Part shown: piece after piece, positions 1-8,144 of the stretch
Layout of the letters: the number at the start of each line of letters is the position of its first letter
Numbering within the stretch: position 1 is the stretch's first letter
Origin: Methylomonas albis
GTDB taxonomy: Bacteria > Pseudomonadota > Gammaproteobacteria > Methylococcales > Methylomonadaceae
Reading direction: 5' to 3'
DNA length: 64,000 nt
Assembly (NCBI RefSeq): GCF_014850955.1
Contig: NZ_JACXSS010000001.1
Location: forward strand, 3,162,001-3,226,000
Notes under the pieces: model-generated
Seen by the model: only the letters and a program-made list of their open reading frames with translations
The model's database searches: none
Told to the model about the DNA's origin: nothing
Translations under genes and position numbers: made by a program

Positions 1-387
1 CCAGCGGTCGGCAATCTCTCGGATCAAATTCGAGCATGCCGCCAGTTGCGCGGCAGTAGGTGAACCGAGCAAAGGTTCTTCCAGGGCAATGCCAATCGAG
101 AAAAAATTGGGGTTGGTATTGGGTCTTTGCTTAATGAGTTCGGCTTCAGGATTAACCACCAAACCGGCGTGAAAAGCGGTGTCCGCTTCCAGGACATATT
201 GATGAATCTCGCCATTATTGCCGATGGCGTAATGCATAGACTGTAAAGCGCCCGACTTGTTATAACGCACACTGGCATCTGCCAGACTGCCATCCGCCGA
301 GTGCAGGACAATGATGTCCGGTTTGAAACCAGCCGGGCGACCGACCCGACAATTTCCCGGCGCGCAACCTATCCATTTCTTGTCCAT
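1..387 (-). CDS. N-acetylmuramoyl-L-alanine amidase (Amidase_2 fold), cut by the left window edge
   Basis: From an ATG at 387 with a GAGGAG ribosome site, 129 codons stay open to the window edge, so the C-terminus is missing. The visible part has the Amidase_2 layout: a first zinc-ligand histidine in IIVLHSADGS (about residue 29), then SMHYAIGNNGEIHQYV and TAFHAG. Such enzymes cut the amide bond between MurNAc and the stem peptide. No signal peptide is visible at this start, and the N-terminus WIGCAPGNC is unusual for an exported amidase, so a cytoplasmic or phage-lysin-like role is possible. The gene lies 9 bp after the membrane-protein gene on the same strand, probably in one transcript. 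The family call is firm; the physiological role is not. Confidence 0.8.
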   Translation of the reverse strand, partial: MDKKWIGCAPGNCRVGRPAGFKPDIIVLHSADGSLADASVRYNKSGALQSMHYAIGNNGEIHQYVLEADTAFHAGLVVNPEAELIKQRPNTNPNFFSIGIALEEPLLGSPTAAQLAACSNLIREIADRW

Positions 388-396
388 AAGCTCTCC

Positions 397-1770
397 TCAA
401 CCCTGCGCCTTAAGATCGCCGCGTTCGCCTTGTAAAGGATTCGCCGCTGTCGAATTATCCGAGCTTTGCGGATCGCCACCCACGGTCTGCGTGGTTTGGC
501 GGATAGCTTTTTGCTCATCATCCTTGCGAGCGAGGCCGGAACGCAATTGCACCAGCTTACTCAAGGCGTTATACCAAAACGGCCCACCCAAGCTGAGTAG
601 AAAAATCGATAAGATCAAACCGGGAATACTCACCAGTTTCCAATGTTTGCACCAGCTCTCCAGGTCAACCGGCAGGCTGATCAAGCCCTGTTCCGCTAGA
701 AAATTCAAATAATACTTTTGCTTTTCCGGATCGACGCGTTCTTTGGCTTTAACAGCATCTTCCGTCGCCGCCTCGGCACCCTGCCCCGCGGCACCCTTGG
801 CATCCGTTGATTGAACCGCAGCCTTTATTTGCTGCTCGTCGGCCAGCTTGGGCGCCAACTCCACGAAGGCCGACCGCATTTGCTCGTCCATGGACAAACG
901 GTTGATCAAATATACCGTGTCCAACTGCAATGCAATCGCTACCAGGGCCGCGCTGATAAAGCTGACCACACGGGTGGTGGCGGTAAATCTAACGCTGACC
1001 CGGTCGATCAAATGATCGAAACTCAAACAAATTTTCGCCAAAAATTCACTGGAGGCCTCCTGCAATAAGGCATTGGCCTCACGCACGTCGTGCGCCAATT
1101 CCGGATTGGATTTTTCAAATTCCAGCGCCAGCATGCGCGCGTTTTTTAATGTAGCCACCGGATCCTCGATACCATTGTCGTGCAATACGGATTTCAACTT
1201 ATCCAGCAGATCGATTTGTCCGGCGACAATTCTCTCCAGCTTGAGATACTGCTGTTTTTTTGACTCGGCCTTTTCTTGTTTGATCTTGGCAAGCAAAGCT
1301 TCAATATCCAGGCGCTTAAAAAACCACGGATATTCCAGCAGTTTGCTTTCCAGGGCTTCCGTGGCTTGGCCGACATTGATGGTTTTACTGGCCAGCCTGG
1401 CTTTGATTTGTTCGAATTCGGTTTTGATCGATACATCGTAGCCAGCCGCCAAATCCAGCAAAATCTTGATAAATTCTTCACGATGGATCACTTCACCAAA
1501 CTGAAAAAACTGTAGCCAGGCCGGCAGTCGGCAGCGACAGCGGCCGCCGATAGTCCGTTGCGTCAGGGTTAAAGCGGCGATGGCCTCGGCTTCGGTTCGG
1601 GAAAAGCGGGCATCCAGCAATTCCAGCAAGTCGGCCAGGCCGGCGCGCAGATTGCGGCCGCGGCTGGCCAGTAGATTCAAAATGCCCTGGCTGATTAAAG
1701 TCACCGCCATGCTGACGATCAACATCACCACCGACAAACCCAATAACACATCCAGTGACTTCAACATCAT
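397..1770 (-). CDS. Hypothetical membrane protein with a long coiled cytoplasmic region
   Basis: I do not recognise the family. I chose the ATG at 1770 over an in-frame codon at 1791 because AGGAGA lies just upstream of 1770. The 457-residue product has an N-terminal membrane segment (LDVLLGLSVVMLIVSMAVTLI), a charged helical middle rich in Lys/Glu (about 110-250), a second hydrophobic stretch (VVSFISAALVAIALQL), and a third near residue 385 (LVSIPGLILSIFLLSLGG). The tail is polar and probably disordered. It sits directly upstream of the amidase on the same strand, so a cell-envelope role is possible, but only by context. Confidence 0.7.
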   Translation of the reverse strand: MMLKSLDVLLGLSVVMLIVSMAVTLISQGILNLLASRGRNLRAGLADLLELLDARFSRTEAEAIAALTLTQRTIGGRCRCRLPAWLQFFQFGEVIHREEFIKILLDLAAGYDVSIKTEFEQIKARLASKTINVGQATEALESKLLEYPWFFKRLDIEALLAKIKQEKAESKKQQYLKLERIVAGQIDLLDKLKSVLHDNGIEDPVATLKNARMLALEFEKSNPELAHDVREANALLQEASSEFLAKICLSFDHLIDRVSVRFTATTRVVSFISAALVAIALQLDTVYLINRLSMDEQMRSAFVELAPKLADEQQIKAAVQSTDAKGAAGQGAEAATEDAVKAKERVDPEKQKYYLNFLAEQGLISLPVDLESWCKHWKLVSIPGLILSIFLLSLGGPFWYNALSKLVQLRSGLARKDDEQKAIRQTTQTVGGDPQSSDNSTAANPLQGERGDLKAQG

Positions 1771-1871
1771 TATTCTCCTTTGGAAAACCATTGCAGCTGA
1801 TCGAATCTACCATTCTCGCGAAAGCGGCGTCCAGGCTTTTGACTTTTACCGCTTCCCGCCGTAACGAAAAT

Positions 1872-2885
1872 TCAAATACCAGTCTGTATTGGCAAGCGCT
1901 CCATCAGGTAACACAAACAATCCTGGCGAATGACCCGTTCGTCCAGGGTTAACATGGACGGCATCGTCGGCCGAGTGACTTGCACTTGCCCTTCCCTAAT
2001 CATCAGGAATTGTTCGGTAACCGGCTTACCGTCGTTGTCTTTGGCAATCAAGGGCATCCTTGCGCAGTCGGTTGTGGCCAACACGGTACCCGCCGGAATC
2101 TCTGTGAAATTCAGACCTTCCAATTCCGGATCAAGACGCAGATCGGCCGTGGCGTCGCTAAAGCTATAACCGACCTCGTCGGCGACGGTAACTTGCGCGA
2201 CCGTGTGATAAATATCCACATCCTGCTTCGCAATCGGCTGCGCCGGAAATTCGTGTAAATGCAGGCAACTATCCAAAAACTGAAAGGCATGTTCGGTGCC
2301 GTGCGGCTGGCCCGGCCGGCCGCATTCCAAAGTCACCGCCGGGCAAAACTCGGCAAAAGCGCTGGACTGCGTACCCTTGGGATGGGTGAAATACACCAGC
2401 AAGCGGCCGAACAACGCGCCCAGATGCAGAAAATCCTTATCCAGCTTGTTAATGCAGGCGTAATGCGGATTCAGGCCGGTGTTGTTATGCACATCCACAC
2501 TGGCAAACACGCCACGCCGGCGCATGATCTCGCAAATCTGCGCCGCCCAAAGCGTTTCCGGCGACTCCGGTAACGCAGTACCAGGCCAGATACGGTTGAA
2601 ATCCTGCTGCCCGTCCAGCCGCCTTAGATTGGAACGCGCCGCCTGGGTATTACCGAAAAACAGCGTCAAGCCACGCGGCAAGCTTTGGTCGTGATATTTT
2701 TGCAGCAGCTTTTGCACAGCCAGAAAGCCGGTGGATTCGTTGCCGTGCAGTAAGACCGAGACAAACAGGGTTTCCGGGCGTTTGCCGGGGAGGTGGAATA
2801 AGGTTGGTTCGGGGATTAGCTTATGCAGGGCTTCGACAGAAATATCTAGTAAGCCATTGGGTAAGCTTTCGAATTGTTTTAACAT
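1872..2885 (-). CDS. Succinylglutamate desuccinylase/aspartoacylase family zinc hydrolase
   Basis: The 337-residue protein carries the M14-type zinc site of the AstE/AspA family: LLHGNES supplies His47 and Glu50, and DVHNNTG (about residue 130) supplies the third ligand. An arginine-rich NTQAARSNLRRLDG segment follows the family pattern for substrate carboxylate binding. These enzymes hydrolyse N-acyl amino acids. No arginine-catabolism (ast) genes are nearby, so the substrate is unknown and astE should not be assumed. The gene stands alone, 101 bp downstream of the membrane-protein start. The C-terminal 100 residues (VGYSFSDATADL and on) resemble the small beta domain of the family. Confidence 0.75.
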   Translation of the reverse strand: MLKQFESLPNGLLDISVEALHKLIPEPTLFHLPGKRPETLFVSVLLHGNESTGFLAVQKLLQKYHDQSLPRGLTLFFGNTQAARSNLRRLDGQQDFNRIWPGTALPESPETLWAAQICEIMRRRGVFASVDVHNNTGLNPHYACINKLDKDFLHLGALFGRLLVYFTHPKGTQSSAFAEFCPAVTLECGRPGQPHGTEHAFQFLDSCLHLHEFPAQPIAKQDVDIYHTVAQVTVADEVGYSFSDATADLRLDPELEGLNFTEIPAGTVLATTDCARMPLIAKDNDGKPVTEQFLMIREGQVQVTRPTMPSMLTLDERVIRQDCLCYLMERLPIQTGI

Positions 2886-3029
2886 TGAATTAGCAGGTAG
2901 AATTGGTTACATGAATATAGTTTGATATAATTTCTAAAAATATATATAGCAACACCAAAACATTTAGTTATTATTTACCACACATTATCGGGCAACTTTC
3001 CTTTCTGATCGCTGGTTCACTAATAAATA

Positions 3030-4136
3030 ATGTCTCCTACATTGAAAAACAAGAACACAAAGCTTCTTCCAGACAACTTTCATATTGCTCACGATCTTTG
3101 CTACCTGATTCACGATGTAATGGTTCAGATATTAAGATCAGGTGAAGAAGGAGGTTTTTTCATAACTACCATCGATTTGCTAGAAGACGAAGACCAAGAG
3201 CTATCAAAAGCTAATGACATTTTTGTATGGCTAGCAAATAAAAATCGGACTAATGATAGAGCTAATATATTAGTGTCAATGATTTTTCCAGCTGTCTTGT
3301 CTGATGCATTACATTGCGTGTATGAGGCGTTAGAATGCTCTCGCAAAGCCAAACTGGGAATATCTTATATGCTTATAAGAAAACCATTGCAAGAAAATCT
3401 GTATATCCTTGAATCAATTATTTTGGATAAGCTGAGTTTTGCAGAAACGCTTGCAATCGACTCATTGAAACTTCGACATAAGAACGCAGGAGGCGTTGAG
3501 GGTCATCGCAAAAGAATAAGCCAAGTATTAAATATCCTAGGAGAAGAAAAACGTTTTGATCCTCTATATTTGGCTAAATTACGTTACGATAAAAGCTTTG
3601 AAGATAGTTTTGATGGTATATGCAACCTCGCCATGCATTTATTCACAGAACACCCTAAAATTCGCACAGACAATCTAAATATAAATTTTATTTTCTCTGG
3701 CTGGGATCAAAAGTTGACTCAGTGGGCATACTTATACAGCAGACTACCATATTTACTTTTTTATATGCATCTATTAGTTGAATATATTACCGAACGTATA
3801 GCACCAACTTCTAAGGAATATTTAGACGATATTTCTCGAAGAATATCCGCGTCAATTATTTTGTGGTGGGAATGTTTGGATGAGCAGTATCAATCAACTC
3901 AGCTAAAAGTGTTCTTTCAAGAAACAGAAAAATGGTTAAATCTTCATTGTCTTGAGAATGGATTTCCCACCCCATCAACAGATGATCTACAAAGCATGTC
4001 CAAAATTGGCTCATTTCCGGGAGAGCCAACTTTTGCAGCGGAAAAAAGAAATACTAAATATTATCTCCATGCTGCATACAATAAAGAGGCTTATATTACT
4101 CGTATGGCGAAACGGGCCAGCGATTCCGCCGATTAA
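3030..4136 (+). CDS. AT-rich orphan protein of unknown function
   Basis: A 368-residue soluble, helix-rich protein that I do not recognise. The ATG at 3030 has no clear ribosome site; the upstream 100 bp is very AT-rich. Base composition and codon use (many AAA, AAT, ATA codons) differ sharply from the GC-richer neighbours, which suggests horizontal transfer. The middle has a hydrophobic helix pair (ANILVSMIFPAVLSDAL, YLLFYMHLLVEYI). No catalytic motif is obvious. It lies between a zinc hydrolase and the duplicated ligase fragment, directly before a palindromic repeat. Similar composition is seen only in the HEPN-motif gene at 38344-39516, so both could be defence or accessory cargo, but this is a guess. 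Confidence 0.65.
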   Translation: MSPTLKNKNTKLLPDNFHIAHDLCYLIHDVMVQILRSGEEGGFFITTIDLLEDEDQELSKANDIFVWLANKNRTNDRANILVSMIFPAVLSDALHCVYEALECSRKAKLGISYMLIRKPLQENLYILESIILDKLSFAETLAIDSLKLRHKNAGGVEGHRKRISQVLNILGEEKRFDPLYLAKLRYDKSFEDSFDGICNLAMHLFTEHPKIRTDNLNINFIFSGWDQKLTQWAYLYSRLPYLLFYMHLLVEYITERIAPTSKEYLDDISRRISASIILWWECLDEQYQSTQLKVFFQETEKWLNLHCLENGFPTPSTDDLQSMSKIGSFPGEPTFAAEKRNTKYYLHAAYNKEAYITRMAKRASDSAD

Positions 4137-4195
4137 TGGTCAACTAATTTCATCGTTCCCACGCTCCGGCGTGGGAACAATGATGTTGTGCTTAT

Positions 4196-4567
4196 TCATA
4201 TCCCCCATCCGGCAACCGCTTCCCCACTGCGTTGCCTCTGCAAATAAGCCTGCGTCAGCTCCCTAAACTCACCCGGATTCTCCGTGATAAACCGCCGCTG
4301 CCAGTGGCTGCCGGTCTGTTGCTTGGCAAGACGTTGGCGAATCACATCCAGATAATTCTCACGATCAGCAGTGCAGATGCCTAAAGCCTGCAATCCCTGA
4401 ACGGCGCGCGGCAATAGCTCCTGCTCTATCAGCGTTGCCAACCGTAACTTATGTTCACCAAACCAGACGATATGGCTAGCCAAGCCATGCCGCGCGGCCT
4501 GATAAAAATTGTCCTTGGCCTGGGCAAAGGATAAATCTGCCCTGCCCGCTTGGCGTTCGTCAGCCAA
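4196..4567 (-). pseudogene. Truncated C-terminal copy of the GCS2 carboxylate-amine ligase
   Basis: This 123-codon open frame repeats the C-terminal part of the ligase at 4697-6127, from ADERQAGRADLSF to the shared end GEAVAGWGI. Differences are few (for example Glu for Asp in WFGEHK and Thr for Lys in RFITENP). It lacks the whole N-terminal catalytic half, including GFEIEAW and the IRIEHRSPA segment, so it cannot be an active ligase. There is no ribosome site at its start. It is a duplication remnant downstream of the intact gene. Confidence 0.85.
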
Positions 4568-4575
4568 GTTTTTTT

Positions 4576-4655
4576 ATCATTCCCACGCTCCGGCGTGGGA
4601 ATGCAGCCCGCACCGCTCCAGCGGTGCGCACCAGGACGCTGGAGCGTCGAGCCCT
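4576..4655. repeat. REP/MITE-like palindromic block between the two ligase fragments
   Basis: About 80 bp built of nested short palindromes: TTCCCACGC-TCCG-GCGTGGGAA, then CACCGCTCCAGCGGTG, then GACGCTGGAGCGTC. The first palindrome is repeated near 4155-4178 and in altered form at 4656-4680, so this is a dispersed repeat family within the window. It could fold as an RNA cloverleaf-like structure or act as a terminator for the convergent genes around it. No open frame is present. Confidence 0.6.
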
Positions 4656-4696
4656 GTTCCCACGCCGGAGCATGGGAACAATGATGTTGTGCTTAT

Positions 4697-6127
4697 TCAT
4701 ATCCCCCATCCGGCAACCGCTTCCCCACTGCGTTGCCTCTGCAAATAAGCCTGCGTCAGCTCCCTAAACTCACCCGGATTCTCCTTGATAAACCGCCGCT
4801 GCCAGTGGCTGCCGGTCTGTTGATTGGCAAGCCGTTGGCGAATCACATCCAGATAATTCTCACGATCAGCAGTACAGATGCCCAAAGCCTGCAATCCCTG
4901 AACGGCGCGCGGCAATAGCTCCTGCTCTATCAGCGCGGCTAACCGTAGTTTATGGTCACCAAACCAAACGATATGACTAGCCAAGCCATGCCGCGCCGCC
5001 TGATAAAAATTGTCCCTGGCCTGGGCAAACGATAAATCCGCCCTGCCCGCTTGGCGTTCGTCAGCCAAGTTTTTTACCAAGCCGTAAAAAAACGCCGCGT
5101 TCGCTATCATGTCCAACACGGTAGGCCCAGCGGCGGGGCTGCGGTGTTCTATGCGGATATGCGGAGTGCCGTCGGCATCGAAACCCACCAGCGGCCGATT
5201 CCAGCGCCAGACGGTACCATTGTGCAGGCGTAGGTGCTGAAACGCTTCCGGCGCATCGTCGAAAAACTCGGGTAATAGAATTGGAAAATGCTGCTGGTTC
5301 TCGACAAAGCATTCCAGGATAGAGTGCCGGGCAAAATCGGAACCGAAACTGACCCGGTGCAACGGCCCGTCTGCCGCACCGGCATAGCCGCCGGTGGCGA
5401 TGGCTTGCTCGAATAGCGGGATACGGGTTTCCGCCCAGAGATCCTTGCCGAACAAAAACGGTGCGTTGGCGCTCACAGCCACCATCGCCGCCGAGGCGAT
5501 GATAGCCGCGTTATACACATGATGAGCGATGCTGAGCGGGCATTGGATATGCAATTGAAACGAGGTGGTGGCGGCTTCCAGCATCACGTCGTGATGCTCT
5601 AATTTGAGATGTTCATGCCCGCAAATATCCAACACAATCGGCCGCCCCCGGCAGCGCAAAATCTGTTGATTCAAGGCCCGGTAGCGATTCATGTCCGACA
5701 TATTGCCCAGATGCAGATCGCTTTGGCGCAAGGTTGGCAAGGTGCCTATCGCCAACAAATGCAAATCCAGTTGCCGGGCATGTTGTTCTGCATCTTCCCA
5801 AGTACTTTGTAAATCCTGATGCATTTGGCTGAACACTTCGCCGGTCAACGCCAGCGGCGGCGTGTTTAGTTCGATATTGAATTTGGCCAGTTCCGGCCCG
5901 GCCATCGGGTGGGCGAAGGATTGCAGATAGGCCTGATTAGCCGGTGCCGGCTGCATGTTGTCGTCCAGCAGCCAAGCTTCGATTTCAAAACCGGCCACCG
6001 GCTCGGCTTCCGAACAGGCACGATTTTTAATCAGCCGGCCGAGCTGTTCGGTTTCTGCGAATAGGCGTTGTCGAAAGCGCTGAAAGTCGGCATCTTGATA
6101 GATTGCGGCATGAATTTCTTGGCCCAT
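4697..6127 (-). CDS. GCS2-family glutamate--cysteine-ligase-like carboxylate-amine ligase
   Basis: A 476-residue member of the GCS2 superfamily. Visible family features are GFEIEAWL (46-53; acidic Mg/ATP ligands), KFNIELNTPP, the DMNRYRALN segment, TSFQLHIQ and the C-terminal core IRIEHRSPAAGPTVLDMIAN. Members join glutamate and cysteine in glutathione synthesis or act as weak YbdK-type ligases; the sequence alone does not decide which. The length is above the roughly 370-residue YbdK norm because of an extended C-terminus rich in Arg/Gln, and that part is what has been duplicated downstream. It is last in a minus-strand run that begins with nifJ, 97 bp after the preceding gene. Confidence 0.75.
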   Translation of the reverse strand: MGQEIHAAIYQDADFQRFRQRLFAETEQLGRLIKNRACSEAEPVAGFEIEAWLLDDNMQPAPANQAYLQSFAHPMAGPELAKFNIELNTPPLALTGEVFSQMHQDLQSTWEDAEQHARQLDLHLLAIGTLPTLRQSDLHLGNMSDMNRYRALNQQILRCRGRPIVLDICGHEHLKLEHHDVMLEAATTSFQLHIQCPLSIAHHVYNAAIIASAAMVAVSANAPFLFGKDLWAETRIPLFEQAIATGGYAGAADGPLHRVSFGSDFARHSILECFVENQQHFPILLPEFFDDAPEAFQHLRLHNGTVWRWNRPLVGFDADGTPHIRIEHRSPAAGPTVLDMIANAAFFYGLVKNLADERQAGRADLSFAQARDNFYQAARHGLASHIVWFGDHKLRLAALIEQELLPRAVQGLQALGICTADRENYLDVIRQRLANQQTGSHWQRRFIKENPGEFRELTQAYLQRQRSGEAVAGWGI

Positions 6128-6224
6128 ATTACGCCCGGCGATTGACTATCGGATTTTAGACACTACGCGTAGCGGTGCATGGCGGTCAATCGCGAAACGC
6201 GGCGGCACCAAGCAAGCCGAGGAT

Positions 6225-6752
6225 TCAGCGATAAAGGTCGTCATGCACGTTTTGTAACAAACGCAAACACCCTTGATAAAGCATGCGCTCAATGCCTTTT
6301 TCATCCAGCAAATGGTGCCTGAACAGCGCCAGGTTTTTGAAATAGCTGCGCCATGGCATCGCCATGCGCAAGGTTTCGCTGTATCGGGTGCGGCCATCGC
6401 GCACCCGATATACCCTGACCCCGATACTGACTTTCGGCCGCCAGAAGAGCGGAAAACCGAAATACCCCAGATCGACTTCCTCGACGCATCCGAGTTGATA
6501 GTCGTATACCATCAAGTCAAGGTAATGGGCCTCGTTGTCGTCGGCTCCTGATTTGTCCCGCTCCGGCAGCGACAAAATTTCGGAAAGTTTTTGCTGCCAA
6601 CAGGCAGCGTAATCCGTGCTCCGGAAGAAATCGAGCTGTGGCTGCGCGTTCGAAGCGATCACTACCGCCCCTTTGTAAAGTCTGATTTTCTGCGGTTTGG
6701 CGAATAGTCGTTTAAACACCGTGGCTGATCCGAATTGGAAAACAGTAATCAA
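6225..6752 (-). CDS. Hypothetical protein, 175 aa
   Basis: Not recognised. The frame opens at a TTG (6752); a GTG twelve codons in (before FKRLFAKP) is an alternative. The protein is soluble, with many aromatic and basic residues (YLDLMVYDYQLG, FWRPKVSIGVRVYRV, MPWRSYFKNLALFRHHLL). It follows the DUF4186 gene by 18 bp on the same strand, so it is probably co-transcribed with the nifJ group. No signal peptide or membrane segment is visible. Confidence 0.6.
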   Translation of the reverse strand: MITVFQFGSATVFKRLFAKPQKIRLYKGAVVIASNAQPQLDFFRSTDYAACWQQKLSEILSLPERDKSGADDNEAHYLDLMVYDYQLGCVEEVDLGYFGFPLFWRPKVSIGVRVYRVRDGRTRYSETLRMAMPWRSYFKNLALFRHHLLDEKGIERMLYQGCLRLLQNVHDDLYR

Positions 6753-6770
6753 TCGACAGCGCCAGCATGC

Positions 6771-7121
6771 TCAGAGTTGCTCACTTAGCCAGCGCTCCAG
6801 AACCGCGCCGATATAGCTCTGCTCAGTGTCGCTCAACTCGCGATGTTGCGGAATTTTATGCCATTTTTCCAGGCAGCCCCGGCAGCAGCACGCGGTGGCG
6901 TGTTGCGCGACAAACACCGGATGGCCGCGAAACGGGGTTTGTTTGCCGTCATTGCGCGGCTCGGCGGCGGCTAAGCGTTTTTCGACGAAATCTTGGGCGT
7001 GGCTTAATACCGTTTCCAGGCCCTTGTTGTGCAAATAATCCCGGTCTTTAGCATTCAAACGAAATTGGCTGCGGAATCTGGACTTAGCCAAGCCGGCGAA
7101 TAGTTCATCCAAATCCCGCAC
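6771..7121 (-). CDS. DUF4186 family protein
   Basis: A 116-residue protein with the DUF4186 hallmark HPVFVAQHATACCCRGCLEKWH, which contains four cysteines (CCC..C) and two histidines and looks like a metal or Fe-S site. The upstream half is a conserved helical region (SRFRSQFRLNAKD). The start is a GTG at 7121, since no in-frame ATG precedes the conserved part. It lies 9 bp after the dihydroorotate-dehydrogenase-like gene, clearly in the same transcript. Function is unknown; the cysteine cluster next to a PFOR gene hints at a redox or metal role. Confidence 0.8.
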   Translation of the reverse strand: MRDLDELFAGLAKSRFRSQFRLNAKDRDYLHNKGLETVLSHAQDFVEKRLAAAEPRNDGKQTPFRGHPVFVAQHATACCCRGCLEKWHKIPQHRELSDTEQSYIGAVLERWLSEQL

Positions 7122-7130
7122 GGTCTTTCG

Positions 7131-8144
7131 CTATCTCAACACGCCGGCAGAGGGCGTGTAACTGTCCAATACATGGATATAATTGGCACGCTCATACGCA
7201 CTGGGGTCAATGGCGTGCTGTTGGCTAACACTGCCTTTTAACTGGCTGATGGACTCGTATTCGTGTTCGATCAGCCATTGTTCCAATTCCGCGCGGATTT
7301 CGCTGAGTTTGCCCACGCCTTGCGCCAGCAATACGCTGCACAGATGCACCACGTCTGCGCCCGCCAACAAGGCTTTAATCACATCCGCGCTGTGATGAAA
7401 ACCACCGGTTACCGCCAAAGACAATTTCACCCGACCATATAGCAAGGCAGTCCAGCGGATACGCAGCAAGGCTTCGGCTTGCGTAGACAATTGCAGTTTC
7501 GGCACCACTTCCAGCGTTTCCAGATCGATATCCGGCTGATAAAACCGGTTGAATATTGCAATACCATCGGCACCGGCCGCTTCCAGGCGTTGGGAGAAAT
7601 GAATCGGCGAGCTGAATTGCGGACCGAGCTTTAGGGTCAGCGGCACACTCACCCGGCTTTTTAATTCCCGCAAAATATCCAGATAGCGGTTTTCCACCGT
7701 TTCGCTGCTTTCATCGGCATTAGCCGCCAGATGGTAGATATTCAATTCCAGCGCATCCGCGCCGGCTTGCTGCAAGGCTTGGCCGTATTCGATCCAACCG
7801 CCTTGGGAGATGCCGTTCAAGCTGGCGATCACCGGAATATGCAAGCTGCTTTTCAAGCGTTGCAGATGTTCCAGATACTGTTCCTGGTAAGTCAAAATCT
7901 GCTCAGGCACCGGATGAAAGGAATCCGCCTCGCCGTAACCAATGCCTTGCCCGAAAAAAAACCGCTCCATCTGTTGCTGTTCAGCTTCGATTTTTTCTTC
8001 AAACAAGGACGACATGACGATGGCCGCCGCACCGGCATCTTCCAGCCGACGGGCACTGTCCAAGTCCTTGCTCAGCGGCGATGCTGAAGGCACCAAAGGA
8101 TGCGCCAGTTTCAGGCCCAAATAATTTGTTGTTAAATCAACCAT
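7131..8144 (-). CDS. Dihydroorotate dehydrogenase-like flavoprotein
   Basis: A 337-residue TIM-barrel flavoprotein of the dihydroorotate-dehydrogenase-like group that is often encoded beside PFOR. Visible features: N-terminal NYLGLKLAHPLVPSASPLS, substrate/FMN loop SLNGIS (Asn and Ser), LELNIY, LTLKLGPQFS, GADGIAIFNRF and the FMN phosphate loop LAVTGGFH. The start is the ATG at 8144, which has AGGAG 6 bases upstream; it overlaps the nifJ stop by 8 bases, implying translational coupling. It is probably not the pyrimidine-pathway PyrD. A link to PFOR electron flow is inferred from context only. Confidence 0.8.
   Translation of the reverse strand: MVDLTTNYLGLKLAHPLVPSASPLSKDLDSARRLEDAGAAAIVMSSLFEEKIEAEQQQMERFFFGQGIGYGEADSFHPVPEQILTYQEQYLEHLQRLKSSLHIPVIASLNGISQGGWIEYGQALQQAGADALELNIYHLAANADESSETVENRYLDILRELKSRVSVPLTLKLGPQFSSPIHFSQRLEAAGADGIAIFNRFYQPDIDLETLEVVPKLQLSTQAEALLRIRWTALLYGRVKLSLAVTGGFHHSADVIKALLAGADVVHLCSVLLAQGVGKLSEIRAELEQWLIEHEYESISQLKGSVSQQHAIDPSAYERANYIHVLDSYTPSAGVLR

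Larger units (their letters stand above)
4155..5076. repeat. Partial tandem duplication, 501-bp offset, of the GCS2 ligase 3' end
   Basis: Bases 4155-4575 and 4656-5076 match at a constant offset of 501 bp with scattered substitutions and no obvious indel until the T-run at the end. Each copy starts with a palindrome-like block (GTTCCCACGC at 4155; GTTCCCACGCCGGAGC at 4656), continues through ATGATGTTGTGCTTATTC, and then holds the last 123-124 codons of the ligase read on the minus strand. Homology stops after CAGCCAAGTTTTTT. The unshared 80 bp between the copies is a separate repeat-like block. Confidence 0.85.
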
